This document shows positions 32,118 to 44,246 of a stretch of DNA of 64,000 nucleotides, piece after piece. The translations under genes and the position numbers were made by a program. Origin of the DNA: Fagopyrum homotropicum (lineage: Eukaryota; Streptophyta; Magnoliopsida; Caryophyllales; Polygonaceae); the NCBI GenBank assembly GCA_033239125.1, contig BSWB01000001.1:162835481-162899480 (forward strand), in the 5' to 3' direction. The notes beneath the pieces were generated by a model. That model was not told where the DNA came from, did no database searches, and saw only the letters and a list, made by a program, of their open reading frames with translations. How positions within the stretch are numbered: the first letter of the stretch is position 1; every line of letters starts with the position of its first letter.

Positions 32118-34070
32118 TAATTAACATCTCTTTATATAAAAAAAAAAGAATAAGACACGTTTGTAACGTAAGTTTAATTCTTGGATTTCTTTTTTTTGCC
32201 GTTTTTTTTCCTTTTTTATAATTCATACCAGAAATTTTTATACCGGAAATTTTCATACCACAAATTCATACAAAAAAATTTTAAAGCAAAAATTCATACA
32301 AATGTTGCACCAAACAACAATCAAATGGTAATTTTGCTAAGAGTGACCAAGAAAAAAATAGTACCACAACTCATCTTGAAAATGACCAAAATTATTTCTA
32401 GGCTTCTTTTTTTACAAAATTCATACTAGAAAACTTTTTTGGCATGAAATTCGTACAAAAAAATTCATACCAAAAAATTCATACCAGAATTTTCTGGTAT
32501 GAATGTCATACAAGAGCTGAGCAAAACAAATTAGAGAGGAAGGGAAGACATTCATGGTACATGTGTTCTGTGCAACTAGGTTGATGCAGCTTGCGTGGAG
32601 GACAAAGGAGTAGGTCCTGGTTGTTGCACCACAATCGCATGAGAGGAAGAGAGACCGTCCTGGCGCTGTCATCTTCAGCTGCTTATGTGAGGAGTAGAGG
32701 AGGGAGTCCAGCGATTGCTTGTCATGTAGGGAGGAAGGATGCTCCGTCGCCATGTGCAGATCTGGGGAGGAAGAAGTGTTGTTGCGTTTTTGTCTGGAGG
32801 GAAGAGAAACATAATTGGGAGGCTCGATGGTTGCAGGAATGAGGAGGTAGAGACCTCGATTGATAGTCGGCAGCGACACTCCTCACTGATAGTGCAAATA
32901 AGTGTTTGGGAGGGTAGGAGAGAAGAGGAAAGACAACAATAGTGATGGTGAGGGTTGTATTGAGAGAGAGGGGTGGCGAACTGGGCTTAGTGAGGAAGAG
33001 TGGTCGATGGCTACATGGCTCTAGCGGGCTCTTCTCCGGGGGCGATGGATAAGGACGAGAATGAGAGAGAGCAAAACCCTAGCTTTAAATAGTAAAAAAA
33101 AAGGTACATTTACTAAATGAGAAAATACCATGAACCAACTTATTATATCAAAAACTGAAAAGGACCTACTTATCAAATTCACCCGTATCAAATTCTATTG
33201 CATGTACTACTTTTGAACATTTAAATTTTGTGAAAATATTATTTTGGATGTCAATTCCACGTGTTTTAAACTTTATCGTGTTTGAATGTATTATCATTAT
33301 TTAATTAGATATGGTTTGATATTCAACAATTATATATTTATATAATTATCTAATTCCGCACTAATCAATTAGCTTGGTAAAAAAAAAGCTACTATTTTTA
33401 AATTTTATTGATTATAATTTCGGTTTCAGACCCCAAGTTCGAATTAGTTAAATTCAATTTTGGTTTTACAACTCAAATGTGGAATTAATTAAACACAATT
33501 TAGGTTTTGTACCTCAAGTGTGGAATTAATAAAACTCAACTTTTAATCCACACTCCATGTGCGGAATCAATTGAAGACTAATTTTGCATTTCGTGTGCGG
33601 AATTAGATAATTATATAATGTGTATCTTATTCTTTTTTACCCTAAAACTTGTGTAAATGACAAACTTGTGTACATGACAGACCTTTTCGATTGTGTAACT
33701 CAACTTTGTGTAAACAAATGGAACTTGTGTAATTTTAAAATGACCGAATGTGTTAACTACATAAATTGACAAAGCTAATGAAATTGTGTATTAACATTGT
33801 ATAATTTGAATTGTGTATGAATATTGTGTAATTGAAATTATGTATTAATATTGTGTAATTGAAGTTGTGTATTAATAATGTGTAGTTGATATAAGGGTGG
33901 AAAGGAGGGTCTGTCATCCAGAGTTCGAACCTTGAACCTAAAAGAACATACTGAGAATTGATCCTTCTTTGCATACAATCACAATGGTTTGAATCAACTC
34001 ACACCACATTGCTAATGTTTGTTGTAACATCAATGTCAGTCTCTGATGCCTCTCAAAGTAGGAGCTAAAA
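32118..34070. repeat. AT-rich region with two minisatellites and a leader-like segment
   Basis: 32,220-32,500 repeats TTCATACCA(G/A)AAATTTT-like words. 32,500-33,090 is unusually GC-rich; its minus strand reads like a plant leader (CTATTTAAAGCTAGGGTTTT, then CT-rich) but no coding exon with a known domain follows, so I leave it unassigned (possibly a captured gene fragment). 33,420-33,610 is a ~60-bp minisatellite (see next entry) and 33,780-33,895 a ~30-bp repeat of TTGTGTA(T/A)T(A/G)A words. Confidence 0.45.
33425..33610. repeat. ~60-bp minisatellite, GTGCGGAATTAATTAAA-type
   Basis: Four degenerate units each with a C(A/C)AAGTGTGGAATTAAT-like core followed by A/T-rich spacer (for example 33,466-33,495, 33,515-33,535, 33,556-33,572). 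The same unit forms a second array at 58,385-58,700. Confidence 0.7.
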
Positions 34071-34079
34071 TAGAATGAA

Positions 34080-35760
34080 TGACATGTAAAGGGTTACCGC
34101 AAGTATACGGGCATTGTCATTGTAGTACATCATTCATCACATATAGGTCGAATTCCACAGAGAATTGAGCATTGTTCGTCAATCATGCAAGCAAAGTGGT
34201 GTAGGAAGTAACAAGGTGATCATGGATCAATGAAAATATGAGGGAAATCATGTAACAAGTATCCAAATGGTGAAAGTAAAACAATAAGGGAAATAACACG
34301 GTTAGGGGGTTAATCCTTTCAAACTAATGCTAGCAAGCTAAGTAGAATGCATGATCAAATCAAACAGGGGATATAGGAAATGCAAGGCATGTTTCATGAT
34401 CTAGATATTTACTTGGGTAGCGTTTGTCAACCAAACACCAACTGTAAATTCTATACACGGAGGGTGATATATCAAGTGGTACAAAGCATTACCAGGCATG
34501 ATAGAATCAAGACAATCAATAATAAATATTACAAGACATAAAACATCCAAGATAGAAACACAACCAAACATACAAGATAATGAACAACACTTCGTGGTAA
34601 GCATATTTTACGGATATACCCGCCCGGCCATCTATAGCGCGGAGGATTACTTATTCCTATTGAACCAAAGTTTGGGCAATCGAAATCATTGACTCCCAAT
34701 GAAATCATATCGAGATATGACAACAAAACGAACGATCCTTGGAGATAGGGTGAAGCACATCATACATGATGGTAACATCAAAATATAAAACTTGAAGAGA
34801 ACTGTCATGAAGGTCTAAAAACACTCATGTGTTACTCATTCTTACCATAATAATCCCTACAAAAGATAAGATCTATAAAATACAAAACAAGCATAGCATA
34901 GCATGGTTTGAGGCTTTTAAACCACAAATGTATAAAGGATTTACTCTAACATACTAGAAACAAAAACAAATATAATAAAACTCTTCATAAACATAAAGAT
35001 GTGGCAAAAATAACAAAGTTCAAAGAAGTAAGGAATGATTTGAAGTTACCAATAAAATTATAGCTAAAACAAGTTTGAAGAACACAATGCCTCTTGATGG
35101 CTACCTCCAACTTTCTCCTTAAAATCCTAGATCTAAAATATTTTTTTTTTTTTATCTAAACTCTAGCTCTCTTGGTTGTCTCCCCTCTTCTCCTTCACCT
35201 AATGGTCATCATATATACAGAATTTTGGAAGTGGTCCAAACCCTAATTGATTCTCACTGATGAGAGGAAAGTGCAGTGATGTGAGGAATTGGACAATTCA
35301 GCCGGTGGAGTGGGTAGTGTCATATGACTCGGTCCAATGCCTTGAAAAGTTTCTCTGACCCTTCTTCAATGACTTCTTTTCGGATGTAACTAGGACTCAT
35401 CAGGCTCCGTGTTAGGATCGTAAGGGTCGATGTGCTCATCCTTATGAGGTTCAGGAACTCTTAAGGTCTTCTCCTAGGATCATTTAAGCCAACCCTTCTT
35501 GTCACATCTTAAGCTTGGATGAGAATGTGAATGTGGATGTGAATGAGGATGTGGATGTGGATGTGGATGAGGATATAGCTGAGGATATGGATATGGATGT
35601 GGATGTGGATGTGGAATTGGATGTGGACGAGGAAGATGGTGTTGATGAGCTCCTTTCTCTTTGGCTTCGGACTTGTGCATATTTGATCATTTTTAGCTCC
35701 ATTTTGGGCCAAAACACCTATAGACATAGAAGAAAGGAAGTAAACATCGCTTTTGCAATA
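34080..35760 (-). mobile_element. Probable solo LTR of a Ty3/gypsy element
   Basis: The left part has the layout of Athila/Tat LTR termini: ACCGCAAGTATACGGG, then GTCGAATTCCACAGAGAATT, as in the proven Athila LTRs (GCAGTGTACGGATCG.. GAGTATCGAACATAGGG). ATGAA occurs at 34,075-34,079 and 35,761-35,765, giving a possible 5-bp duplication, but the right end reads GCAATA rather than CA. No primer site or coding region adjoins. Ends therefore tentative; a minus orientation is inferred from the position of the conserved terminus. Confidence 0.55.
35512..35640. repeat. (GGATGT)n hexanucleotide minisatellite
   Basis: About 20 units of GGATGT with GAATGT, GGATGA and GGATAT variants. It produces long Ser/Thr-, His/Pro- and Asp/Val-repeat ORFs in several frames that are not genes. 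Confidence 0.9.
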
Positions 35761-35765
35761 ATGAA

Positions 35766-36822
35766 CACACAGTGATATAAAGATGTCTAAACTCATGCAA
35801 AACATGATATTAGTCTCTAAGTTAAATTTTTTTTTAAAAAAAATTAATTGTATTGAGAAATGAGGAATTTAGAAGAGGAAGATCAGTACATGGGCAAAAG
35901 TTTAGCATGGACTTAAGATGAGGAACACCAGATAGGGAAGCATAGGGGAATGAGGTTAGACTAGCTGAATGCCAAACATGTTAGCATGGATTTAATTGTA
36001 TTGAGAAATGAGGAATTTACAAGGGGAAGATCAGTACATGAACAAAAGTTAAATATTTCATTCATACTAAGTTGTGATAGTCAAAGAATTTGTTTGAACT
36101 CAACTTTAATACATATACATAGACATGGAAAAGAGCATATATCTTGTTAAAAAAAATTGTTCTATCATTCAACTTTTTTTTTCTTTTCAAAATGAACATC
36201 ATACTAATAAATAAAATGAACGACTAGCACGAAAGAATAAACAAAAAATATCATTAAAAATGAACCAAATTTCTCCTTATCTATCCTCAACAAAAAAACT
36301 CATCACCAGGATCAAAGCTCTTTGTATCTATAACTAAATTAAAATCATGTTCATTCTAATAATTTTGTTCTATCATTTGGCAATTTAATATTATTATGCA
36401 AAATATCAACTAATAATTTAACTTCATTCCAACAAACTAAAAACTAATAGAGACATGTTTTTATTAATAGATTTAACACATGTAAAGTTTGGATAATTAT
36501 TCAAATGAACAAGAGCATAATTTTATTTAATAATAAACTTGTATGTACTTTAATATCTTACCTTGGGAGAAATATGACTTTTGTACTCTTGAAATGCAAT
36601 AAATAACGTTTGATGGTTGCTTCTATCACCAACTGATACAAGCCTTGTAATATCGACAAACGTATAATTAGTATGTTAATAAACATACGACTGGATAATA
36701 TTGCAGATAAAAACCATGATAAATCTATACGAAATAAACTCAAATGAAAATAAATTTTAAAATGGATTAAATTTACTTTAAAAGTTTACAACCAATATTG
36801 TATAAAAAACTAAACAAAAGGC
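35766..36822. repeat. AT-rich DNA with a 148-bp-spaced direct repeat
   Basis: A ~60-bp segment starting AATTGTATTGAGAAATGAGG is present at about 35,846 and 35,994 with three or four differences, both ending GATCAGTACATG..CAAAAGTT. No gene. Confidence 0.6.
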
Positions 36823-36825
36823 TAA

Positions 36826-36969
36826 GGGTGCACTCGGTAGAAATAGATTATCGGGGATTATCTATTATATTACTTAGTCCTTTTTGTTAATTCAACTCAA
36901 CTTGAAATATCGGAATTATTGTGGGCTTATAATTCCCGAATAATCTCACCTCATCTACCGAACTCTTCC
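36826..36969. mobile_element. Tourist-like MITE, 144 bp
   Basis: TAA on both sides (36,823-36,825; 36,970-36,972). Ends GGGTGCACTCGGTAGA and (reversed) GGAAGAGTTCGGTAGA are inverted repeats extending into AGATTAT(C/T)..GG. Small, no coding capacity. Confidence 0.72.
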
Positions 36970-36972
36970 TAA

Positions 36973-37792
36973 ATCATAGATAAATCTAAACGAAATGAAA
37001 AAAAATAATATCACAAAACTAATGGATGTTTAACTCTTATGATTCAGCAATGTATCGGAAAACATCACATATTCCAAGATATCTTTGTCGTCGTTAATTT
37101 GGAAATTAGAGATATGAGAGAAATTCGAGTGTGGAGAGTGGAGTTCAGTTTTCTATTTTATAAGGTTTTATTTTTATTTGTTATTTTCTCGGCGTCGATG
37201 TGGGAAAAATAGTTTGTATTCCCATAAATATTAACGATACAAACTCGCATGCGACCGCATGTATTTGATCTTCTATGAATCATCGCCAACACCACCTTAA
37301 GGGTATCATTAATTTGTTCGTTTCATTTTTGTTTGTAATGTAGGTTGAAACCTTATTCGTTATATTGTGTTTGTTTTGTTCAATTTCAAATCTTTCGAAC
37401 AAAGAGTCGTAGATCATTTATCGCTCTTCATTCGGTAAAAATCTCGCAAATTTGCTCGTTTTCAATAATAAAAGAATAAATAACAAAATTGCGAAAGTTA
37501 ATTCCTACAAAACTAAATCCTCCTAAATCGATATGGAATATGATTGATATGGAATACGAGTAATAGAGAGAATAATACATATGTTATTCAGATATTATAC
37601 CCTTTTTACTATTGATACGTTCCCATCTACATTATAATTGAATTTGTAAAGTATTGAATGACAAGTACATGAACAAAATTATATAAGAAGGGAAATATAT
37701 CTCTTGATATTCTAGATATAATTAGGGGATTTATATTATTTTAGGATATATAAAGATATTTTATAAATGAGATAAGTTTTCAAATAAAAAAG
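36973..37792. other. No gene seen
   Basis: AT-rich, no features that I can support. Confidence 0.3.
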
Positions 37793-38110
37793 ACCATAGG
37801 TCCAAAATCGAACCGAACCCCAATAAACCAAACCGATCATAAACTGTTTGGACCTAAACCCGAAAAGATGAAATATTAGAACCTAAAACAAAAAATTAAA
37901 AATTATTAGAACCTATTAGGGTTGGTTTTGGCTTGGTCTTAAACGGACCTAAAAAGTAAAAACTACAAATATCGATAAAAATAAAAAATTTAAAATATCC
38001 AAATTCAATAACATAAAATTCGTGAATACTATAAAACGATAAGTTTAAATCTCTAACAATTTTAGTATAAATAGTTAAAAGCTTAAAAAATAACAATCTC
38101 ATTGAAGGAT
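37793..38110 (+). mobile_element. Left half of a hAT-type element (57,466 family)
   Basis: CATAGGTCCAAAATCGAACC, GGTTTTGG.TTGGT, AACGGACCTAAAAAGTAAAA and CGATAAAAATAA match the left half of the complete element at 57,466-58,015. The right half of this family lies at about 55,290-55,476, same strand, after the array and retrotransposon block. Confidence 0.6.
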
Positions 38111-38342
38111 CAAGTAGGCAATCCACCGCTCGACAGGGACGCTTCACATCTACTTATCTACATGAAAAGATACTTGTAGAAACAAATGAGATAATTTAAA
38201 CTCATTTACTCATTCATAATACAAGCAATTAGCAAGCACCATACATTAGTTTAGGTTTTGTGGGCATAACTCATTAAATTGTTTATCAGCAATTTAACAT
38301 ACAGTCGATCATACATACTTGATATACAAGCACTCAACATAC

Positions 38343-38785
38343 ACTAGATTGGTCATCCTATTTATCAGCGATTCAACAATATAATTCAGTTCAACATACA
38401 CTAGATTGGTCATCCCATTTATCAACGATTCAACAATTCAGTTCAACATACACTTATACACTCATACAAAGTATACAACATACACTCAACAAAGTCAACA
38501 TACACTAGATTGGTCATCCTATTTATCAGCAGTTCAGTTCAACCTACACTGATAAACTCATCCAGGCTATACAACATACACTCAACAAAGTCAAAATACA
38601 CTAGATTGGTCTTCCTGATTATCTGCAATTCAGTTCAACATACACGGATACACTCATAGTATACAAATTGTACAACATACACTCAACAAAATCATCAAAC
38701 ACTAGATTGGTCGACCTATTTATCAAAAATTCAATTCAACACATACACTGATACACTCATACAGACTATACAACATACACTCAGT
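38343..38785. repeat. ~100-bp tandem array split by the retrotransposon block
   Basis: ACTAGATTGGTC recurs at 38,343, 38,400, 38,504, 38,600 and 38,701, with CAGTTCAACATACAC, GATACACTCAT and CAACATACACTCAACAAAGT between. The next unit (ACTAGATTCGGTC) is at 54,498. Skipping 38,786-54,480 gives a spacing of 102 bp, matching the 96-104-bp period of the left part. Confidence 0.85.
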
Positions 38786-38859
38786 TGTAACACCCGGAAT
38801 TTTAGTTCCGGTAGAAGAGCAGTTTGAAAGTAATTAGTGGTAGCCACAACCCCTGTGGC

Positions 38860-39600
38860 CTAGGAGACCCGCAATCGCGGCCATCCGCGGGCGTGGCTCA
38901 ATCATTCCGCAGGCGTGGTGATTTGAGGGTATGAGATTTTTATCCCGTCTTCATTTGACCTTTCGTTCCTTTTTTAGATTTCCGATCCCTCGTTACCTTG
39001 GCCCTTGACCTTTAAAAGCCTTGACCTTTTGTTTTCTCAGCTGAAGAAGCTTTTCCCCTTCCCCATTCTTCATTAACGTGTTTTCTCTTCTACCTCTCTT
39101 CTCTCCTTCTCCATACTCTTCCATAGCTTCTTCTTGTGAGCTGCCCAACAAGAGAGAGGATCGTTGATCCGAGCGGAGTAAGTATCCCCTCTTCTTCTTC
39201 TTCTTCTTCTTCTTCTTCTTCTTCTTCTTCTCCTCCTCCTCCTCCATCCCTGTGTGTGAGCAATGACGCAAGACTCTTTGGATGACCTTTCTTTTGTTGA
39301 ATGTATGCTTAGCTTGCTTAGGCTGTGGAGAAGGGTTGTGATTGTGTGGTGAAAACTTAGCGACGACCAAGCCACCTAAAGAGGACATAGGAGATCTACT
39401 GCACATCCAAGAGCCAACAAATCGTTGTTTTTGGAGTTTGACCGCGGGTGCGCCTCCACGGAGCCGCGGGTGCGGATTTCACCACACATCCGCAGGTGTG
39501 GGTCCAGTGAGCCGCGGGGTGTGTTATGTGAGCCGCGGATGCGCCATTATGCTCTTTCGCGATTGCACCTTCCGAGTTCTGCGGTCGCGTCCCTTCACCA
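38860..39600. promoter_or_regulatory. CCGCGGGTGCG / CCGCAGGCGTGG motif copies in LTR A
   Basis: About ten GC-rich near-copies in otherwise AT-rich DNA: ATCCGCGGGCGTGGCTC and TTCCGCAGGCGTGG (38,883-38,921), GACCGCGGGTGCGCC, GAGCCGCGGGTGCGG, ATCCGCAGGTGTGG, GAGCCGCGGGGTGTG, GAGCCGCGGATGCGCC (39,440-39,546), TTCGCGATTGCACC (to 39,572). They are in two clusters about 500 bp apart. Role unknown; compare the arrays in the Athila LTR and LTR B. Confidence 0.75.
39187..39246. repeat. (CTT)n / (CCT)n microsatellite
   Basis: About 13 CTT units followed by 5-6 CCT units. It causes long Lys/Arg-rich antisense ORFs that are not genes. Confidence 0.92.
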
Positions 39601-40278
39601 GAGGTTCTCGATCTCTTGAGCTCTTCAGCCTTCCTTCATCTTAGTGATTGATTCATCTTAGTATCATAATTATGTTGGCTTAGTATAACTTAGAAGTGAA
39701 TGTCACTTAGTGGTTTGGACCTTAGGGAGTTGTGATGGTTGATGGATTGATGGATTGTTATGTAGTTGCATGATCCTTTAAAATCTTCAAGGCTAGTTGT
39801 TCATATTATAGCATGATTGTGGTGTATGTCCTACTATAACAGTGGGCATGTGTTGATATACTAGCATGAGTATGTTGAGCTTGTAGGTTTATGGAGACTA
39901 GGAGTGTTATCCTAGCTTGTGAGTTGGATGATATTGTGAGATCATTAGGACTAGAAGTCTAAGGACTTATAACTTGTAAGAGAGGTGTTGATATTGTGTG
40001 TTATTTTGACCAGGAGTTGAGTACCTTCCTACGGGAAGTTGAGAGCGGTTTTATCGGGTTTAGCTTTGAGACAGGTATGTCCACGGACTTACTTAGCTAG
40101 ATTATGCGTATTAGTTTGATGTGTGATGGTGGTGTGTGTTTAAGTTACGTTATAACGATGAAACTGGAATAGGGTGACTTTTGTATATTATAATTGTCCC
40201 AAGTGTATGATAACGGGCGGTGACATCACTGCCTAGTTTCTTGCGAGATTTAGGAGGTTCTCTGCGACTAGCCCAGAC

Positions 40279-40283
40279 AGATA
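40279..40283. repeat. Target-site duplication AGATA of element B (left)
   Basis: Matches AGATA at 50,508-50,512 directly after the second LTR. Confidence 0.95.
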
Positions 40284-43053
40284 TGTAACACCCCAAATTC
40301 TCGGAACTCGGGGAGCTACTGGTTAGGACCTCACAATGGGTCCCGACCTTGGTTTAACAACAACTTTACTAGGATCTTACAACAAGGCACAAACGTATTT
40401 AAAACAATTTCTCAAACATAATATTTTTAATGGTATGAACGTACACATGTGACAGCCTTACAAGCATAAATAAAGATACATAACATGCATGACGTATGGA
40501 AGACTCCCCCGTCCCCATCTAATGAGTACGTGGACCCGGCTGACCATCCGTTCCGGATCTCTCTGCAACTGTCTATCTCTACAGATCTACAACACGGATA
40601 AACCGTTAGCTAACAATCCAAATATAAGCAGAATAACAATAGCACAAACACACGCAGAAACAATTATAAACAAACATCATGTTGGCACTCAACCGTTTAT
40701 TATCTATTATTTAGGTGATTCATCTTATTCAATTTTACAGTTGTTGCACGAGAGCTATTAACAGTCCTCGCCTCCGTTCCTTATCCAACTGGGTGTAGGT
40801 CTAGCTGACATCCGCCGGTAGCATCACTACAAACCGAGTATGGACTAGTCCCTAAAGAAACCCCCAACGCCCGCAAGCTAACTGAGCAGAATGCCACCGC
40901 CCGTTACTCTTAGGCCAAGTATAGGTCGGTAAATATCTATCACAACCTATAACTCTAAACATATCAATCACACACCACTATAATCATTCATGCTCATATT
41001 TAGAAATCAGCTAAGTAAGCCCAAAGGACTTACCTGAATCAAATCATAATCCCGTTATCTCGACTCGGTCCACAACCGTAGGAACTCAACCGCCTGTTAT
41101 AAAAAGGCAAGTGGATTAATAATGTATCCCGCTTTATTAGAAGTCTCTAACTTCTCAGATATTTAACTCTATCATCAGATAAATTACCAAAATACCCTCG
41201 TAATGGCAAATGACTATTTTGCCCCTAGTGTCCGAAAACTCCAAAGATTTTCCACAATTCATGCCTAACTCTTATTTGAGACTAAAAAGTCATATTCTAA
41301 CTCCTAAAGACGAGTTTGGGTAAAACTAGAAAAATTACACACTTTTCTATTTCCCGAAAAGTCGCTAAGGTTCAACTTCAGCTTCAAATATGAAACTCGA
41401 ACAATTTCCTAAAAATTCCGAAATAAATCTTTAGGTTATCTATGATACCCAAACTACTTATTGGAGCAAAGATCCCTTCGAAAATCCTAATAACCCTCTC
41501 TACAAAAATCTCTAAAGTTGGTATCCAACTCACGTTTTATACTTAGTCGACAATTAAGACTATGTTTTTCTACTCCCCAACTAGTCCACTTTGAGCCTCC
41601 ATATCTCTAAATCTAACCGTTGAATATATCTCAACTTTTGATACATTAACCTATGTATGACACTAAACAACATATTATAAAAGGAACGGTGGGATGTAAA
41701 TCTATGATCTCGAAAACTCAGCTCAAACATGCCTATTACTCAGTTTTTCTGAAACTTTAGAATAGATGAAAACAAGATATTAGTGGTTCGATCCTTACTC
41801 ACTGCACCTCTACTGCACTGTCCTACGTTTCAGGGGTTCTTTTTTTTTTTTTTTTCTCTGGACCTACAGCCTCGACAGGGATCGATCTAAACCTACGTGG
41901 GAGGAAGGAGTCGGTCCTGCGCTGCAAGGTTCTCTCTCAGCTCTCTGCAGCAAACTGGAATAAGAGGGGTGATTGCACACATGAAACGGGTGCAAGCAAG
42001 TGAGGAATTAGGTACTTACGCTGCAGCACTGAGGAGTCCACCTATCTGCACTTGCTCGTCTATGGGGAGATCTCGTCACCACGACTGTGTACACTGGCCT
42101 GGTGTAGAGGGTCACCAAGTGAGGCTGCACTGCTAGATCTAGGCCCGCTGTTGGGGTATTCCTTGCATCTGTAACGAGGGAATGAAGCACCGAAGGCTGG
42201 GGAAACGTGATAAGGGGTTGCGTCGGTGTAAGCGTTGCTAAGGATGTCCTCTGTGGCCCCGATCTAGAGGAGTCTACGTTCAACTAGATGAGATCCCTGT
42301 ATGCAGAGAAGAGAGAGCTCTTGGGTGTTCTGGTGGGCGACTGGGAATGAGTTGCAGACGGGATCCAAGTGAAAAAGATAGGGTGAATCTGGACTGAAAG
42401 CAAGCGGCTGAATTAGGAAAGAGATCAGCGAAGATTTCGGCTGTTACGTGAAGATGGGGAGAGATGAGGGGCCAGATGTGAAGTGTGTAACGGCTGTCTC
42501 GTGAGAAGAAAGAAGCCAGCGGTACCCTCTTCTTCTTGGGCTGGTGCAGGTGGTGATCTGCTTCTCTCTTCACTTGCTGGGCTGGACGTGCTACTAGGCC
42601 AGAACACTCCCCATACGGGCGGGCTGCAACAGGGTAGAGGCTAGATGAAAACAAGAGAGGAAGTGGGCTGGAGTTGTAAAAATTAAGGGTGGGCTGAGTT
42701 GTCAAAACTTGTCAAAACTCGTCATGGCTTTGTCAAGCCCATGCATGGCCTTGTCACGAGTTTGTCAGGGTCTCGTCATAACTCGTCATGGTCTCGTCTT
42801 GACCTCGTCTTGGCTTGTCTTGATCTCGTCACTAAGACGTCATGACCTTGTCAAAGACAAGTCATGTTCTAAAATGGGGTTTGAAGGATTAGGGTTTGCT
42901 ATTAATAAAATCTTATCATTTTATGTGAAGTGATATTACATAAAATGATAAAATTTTGAGATATTGTGTCCAACTACGTAGACAGCTAAGGATCCAAAGC
43001 TCAAAATCCGATTTTCTACGGAATTAAAAGGAATAAAATTTCCGGATATTACA
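40284..43053 (-). repeat. 3' LTR of element B (2,770 bp)
   Basis: Plus strand TGTAACACCCCAAATTC to TTTCCGGATATTACA. Minus-strand TATAAAACGTG at 41,543-41,533 is a candidate TATA box. ORFs inside (for example 42,280-42,705) are present in both LTRs but show no domain. Confidence 0.95.
42705..42870. promoter_or_regulatory. TGACG/TGACA motif array in U3 of LTR B
   Basis: About 14 units of 10-13 bp, read on the plus strand as CTCGTCATGG, TTTGTCAAGCC, CTTGTCACGAG, CTCGTCTTGAC and so on; on the minus strand TGACGAG / TGACAAG / AGACGAG. It lies 180-350 bp inside the U3 start. TGACG is the as-1 core bound by TGA-type bZIP factors in plants, so an enhancer role is possible. The second copy is at 50,159-50,324. 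Confidence 0.75.
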
Positions 43054-43075
43054 TTAGTACCCCCTTAAAATAAGT
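43054..43075 (-). promoter_or_regulatory. Polypurine tract of element B
   Basis: Minus strand TTTTAAGGGGGTACTAA directly precedes the 3' LTR (TGTAATATCC). It primes plus-strand DNA synthesis in this family and confirms minus orientation. Confidence 0.82.
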
Positions 43076-43261
43076 TTCGTCCCGAAACTTAGAGTAAAGT
43101 GTCTAATTAAACTATTTCTCAAAAATATTAGTATTATTTGGTCTCAAAAACAGTTAAATTTTGTTTCTTAACATGCAACCACTCAGTTATCATAATCAGA
43201 CAATAAAAGAAACACCATTACACAATCCAGTATAACTCATAAAGGTTAAACAAAGCAACAT

Positions 43262-44246
43262 CACATTACCAACTCGTCGGTACAGAAGTAGCGGCTAAAC
43301 CCGCAAAGAACTCAGGATAGCTACGTCTAATACTCTCTTCTGTCTCCCAGGTAGCCTCATCGGCTCCTCGTCTAGACCACTGGATCTCAACATCGGTATC
43401 TCCGTAGAACGCAAATGTCTAGTACTGCACTCTAGGACGGCTACTGGATATTCCACAAAAGTGTGGTCCGACTCAACAATCAGATCCTCATGGTTGATGA
43501 CGTGTCTGGGATCCGGTATGTACTCTCTCAGCTGAGATAAATGAAAGACCGGATGGACTCCCTCTAAGATCTCAAATGGGCCGACATATCGGGGAATCAG
43601 CTTCTCCTTAATGCCGAAACGCCGGACGCCTCGCGTTGGTGACACTCCCAACCACACGGTGCACCTACTCTAAACTCTAGAGGTCGACGTCTCTTGTCGG
43701 CGTAGGATTTCTGACGACTCTGAGCTACCAACATCCGCTCTCGGACCAAGGCAATCCGGCCGATGTCATCCTTTATCTGGTCTGGAGCTACTCCATCAGC
43801 TATGCTAGGTTCGTCCCAGCACAAGGGTGTGCGACATCTCCGCCCGTACAAAGCCTCATAAGGTACCATTCCCAATAGACGCGTGCCAACTGTTATTATA
43901 TGAAAACTCTACAAGAGCAAGGTGATCTGGCCAGACCTGTCCCCAATCCAGTACACAGGCCCGCAACATGTCCTCTAGCGTCTGGATGGTCCTCTCAGAT
44001 TGACCGTCGGTCATGGGTAATAAGCAGTGGTAAAGTGGAGACTCGTCACCAAAGCAGTATGCACCTACTGCCAAAATCTCGAGGTGAAACGTCCATCCCT
44101 GTCGGAGACGATAGTCCTCGGTACTCCATGGGATCTAACAATATGTCTGGTAAACTCCTCAGTTAGACGGCTTGCCGGACACATTTCCTTAATTAGAATG
44201 AAACGTGTGGTCTTCGTCAGACGGTCTACTATCACCCAAATACAGG
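43262..44246 (-). pseudogene. Integrase remnant of element B with chromodomain-like tail
   Basis: Minus strand from 44,246: WVIVDRLTKTTRF (first catalytic Asp), IVSDRDGRFTSRFWQ (second Asp), a TAG stop, HTAL..TSLHFTTAYYP, a frameshift, TDGQSERTIQTLEDMLRAC (catalytic Glu), LVEFSYNNSWHASIG, PYEALYGRRCRTPLCW, then GVRRFGIKEKLIPRYVGPFE and HLSQLREYIPDP (GPY/F region, with about 17 residues missing compared with relatives). After another frameshift ATWETEESIRRSYPEFFA resembles the end of a group-II chromodomain. The zinc-binding N-terminus and all of RT are missing. Not functional. Confidence 0.88.

Larger units (their letters stand above)
38786..40283 (+). repeat. 5' LTR of element A, part 1
   Basis: TGTAACACCCGG start. 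Contains CAGGTATGTCCACGGACTTACTTAGCT-like conserved core (about 40,073-40,099), whose reverse complement is found in the LTRs of B and C. Also holds a (CTT)n/(CCT)n microsatellite and a GC-rich motif array (below). Ends at the AGATA target of element B. Confidence 0.82.

Noticed and set aside
35502..35805. ORFs rich in Ser/Thr, His/Pro or Asp/Val
   Set aside because: Six-frame reading of the GGATGT minisatellite.
38993..39406. Minus-strand ORFs with long Lys or Arg runs
   Set aside because: Produced by the (CTT)n/(CCT)n microsatellite inside LTR A.
40489..40761. 90-codon ORF repeated at 47,941-48,213
   Set aside because: Chance ORF in the LTR of element B; conserved between copies only because the LTRs are young.
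42280..42705. 141-codon ORF repeated at 49,734-50,159
   Set aside because: It lies within both LTRs of element B, is duplicated only because the LTR is, and shows no domain.
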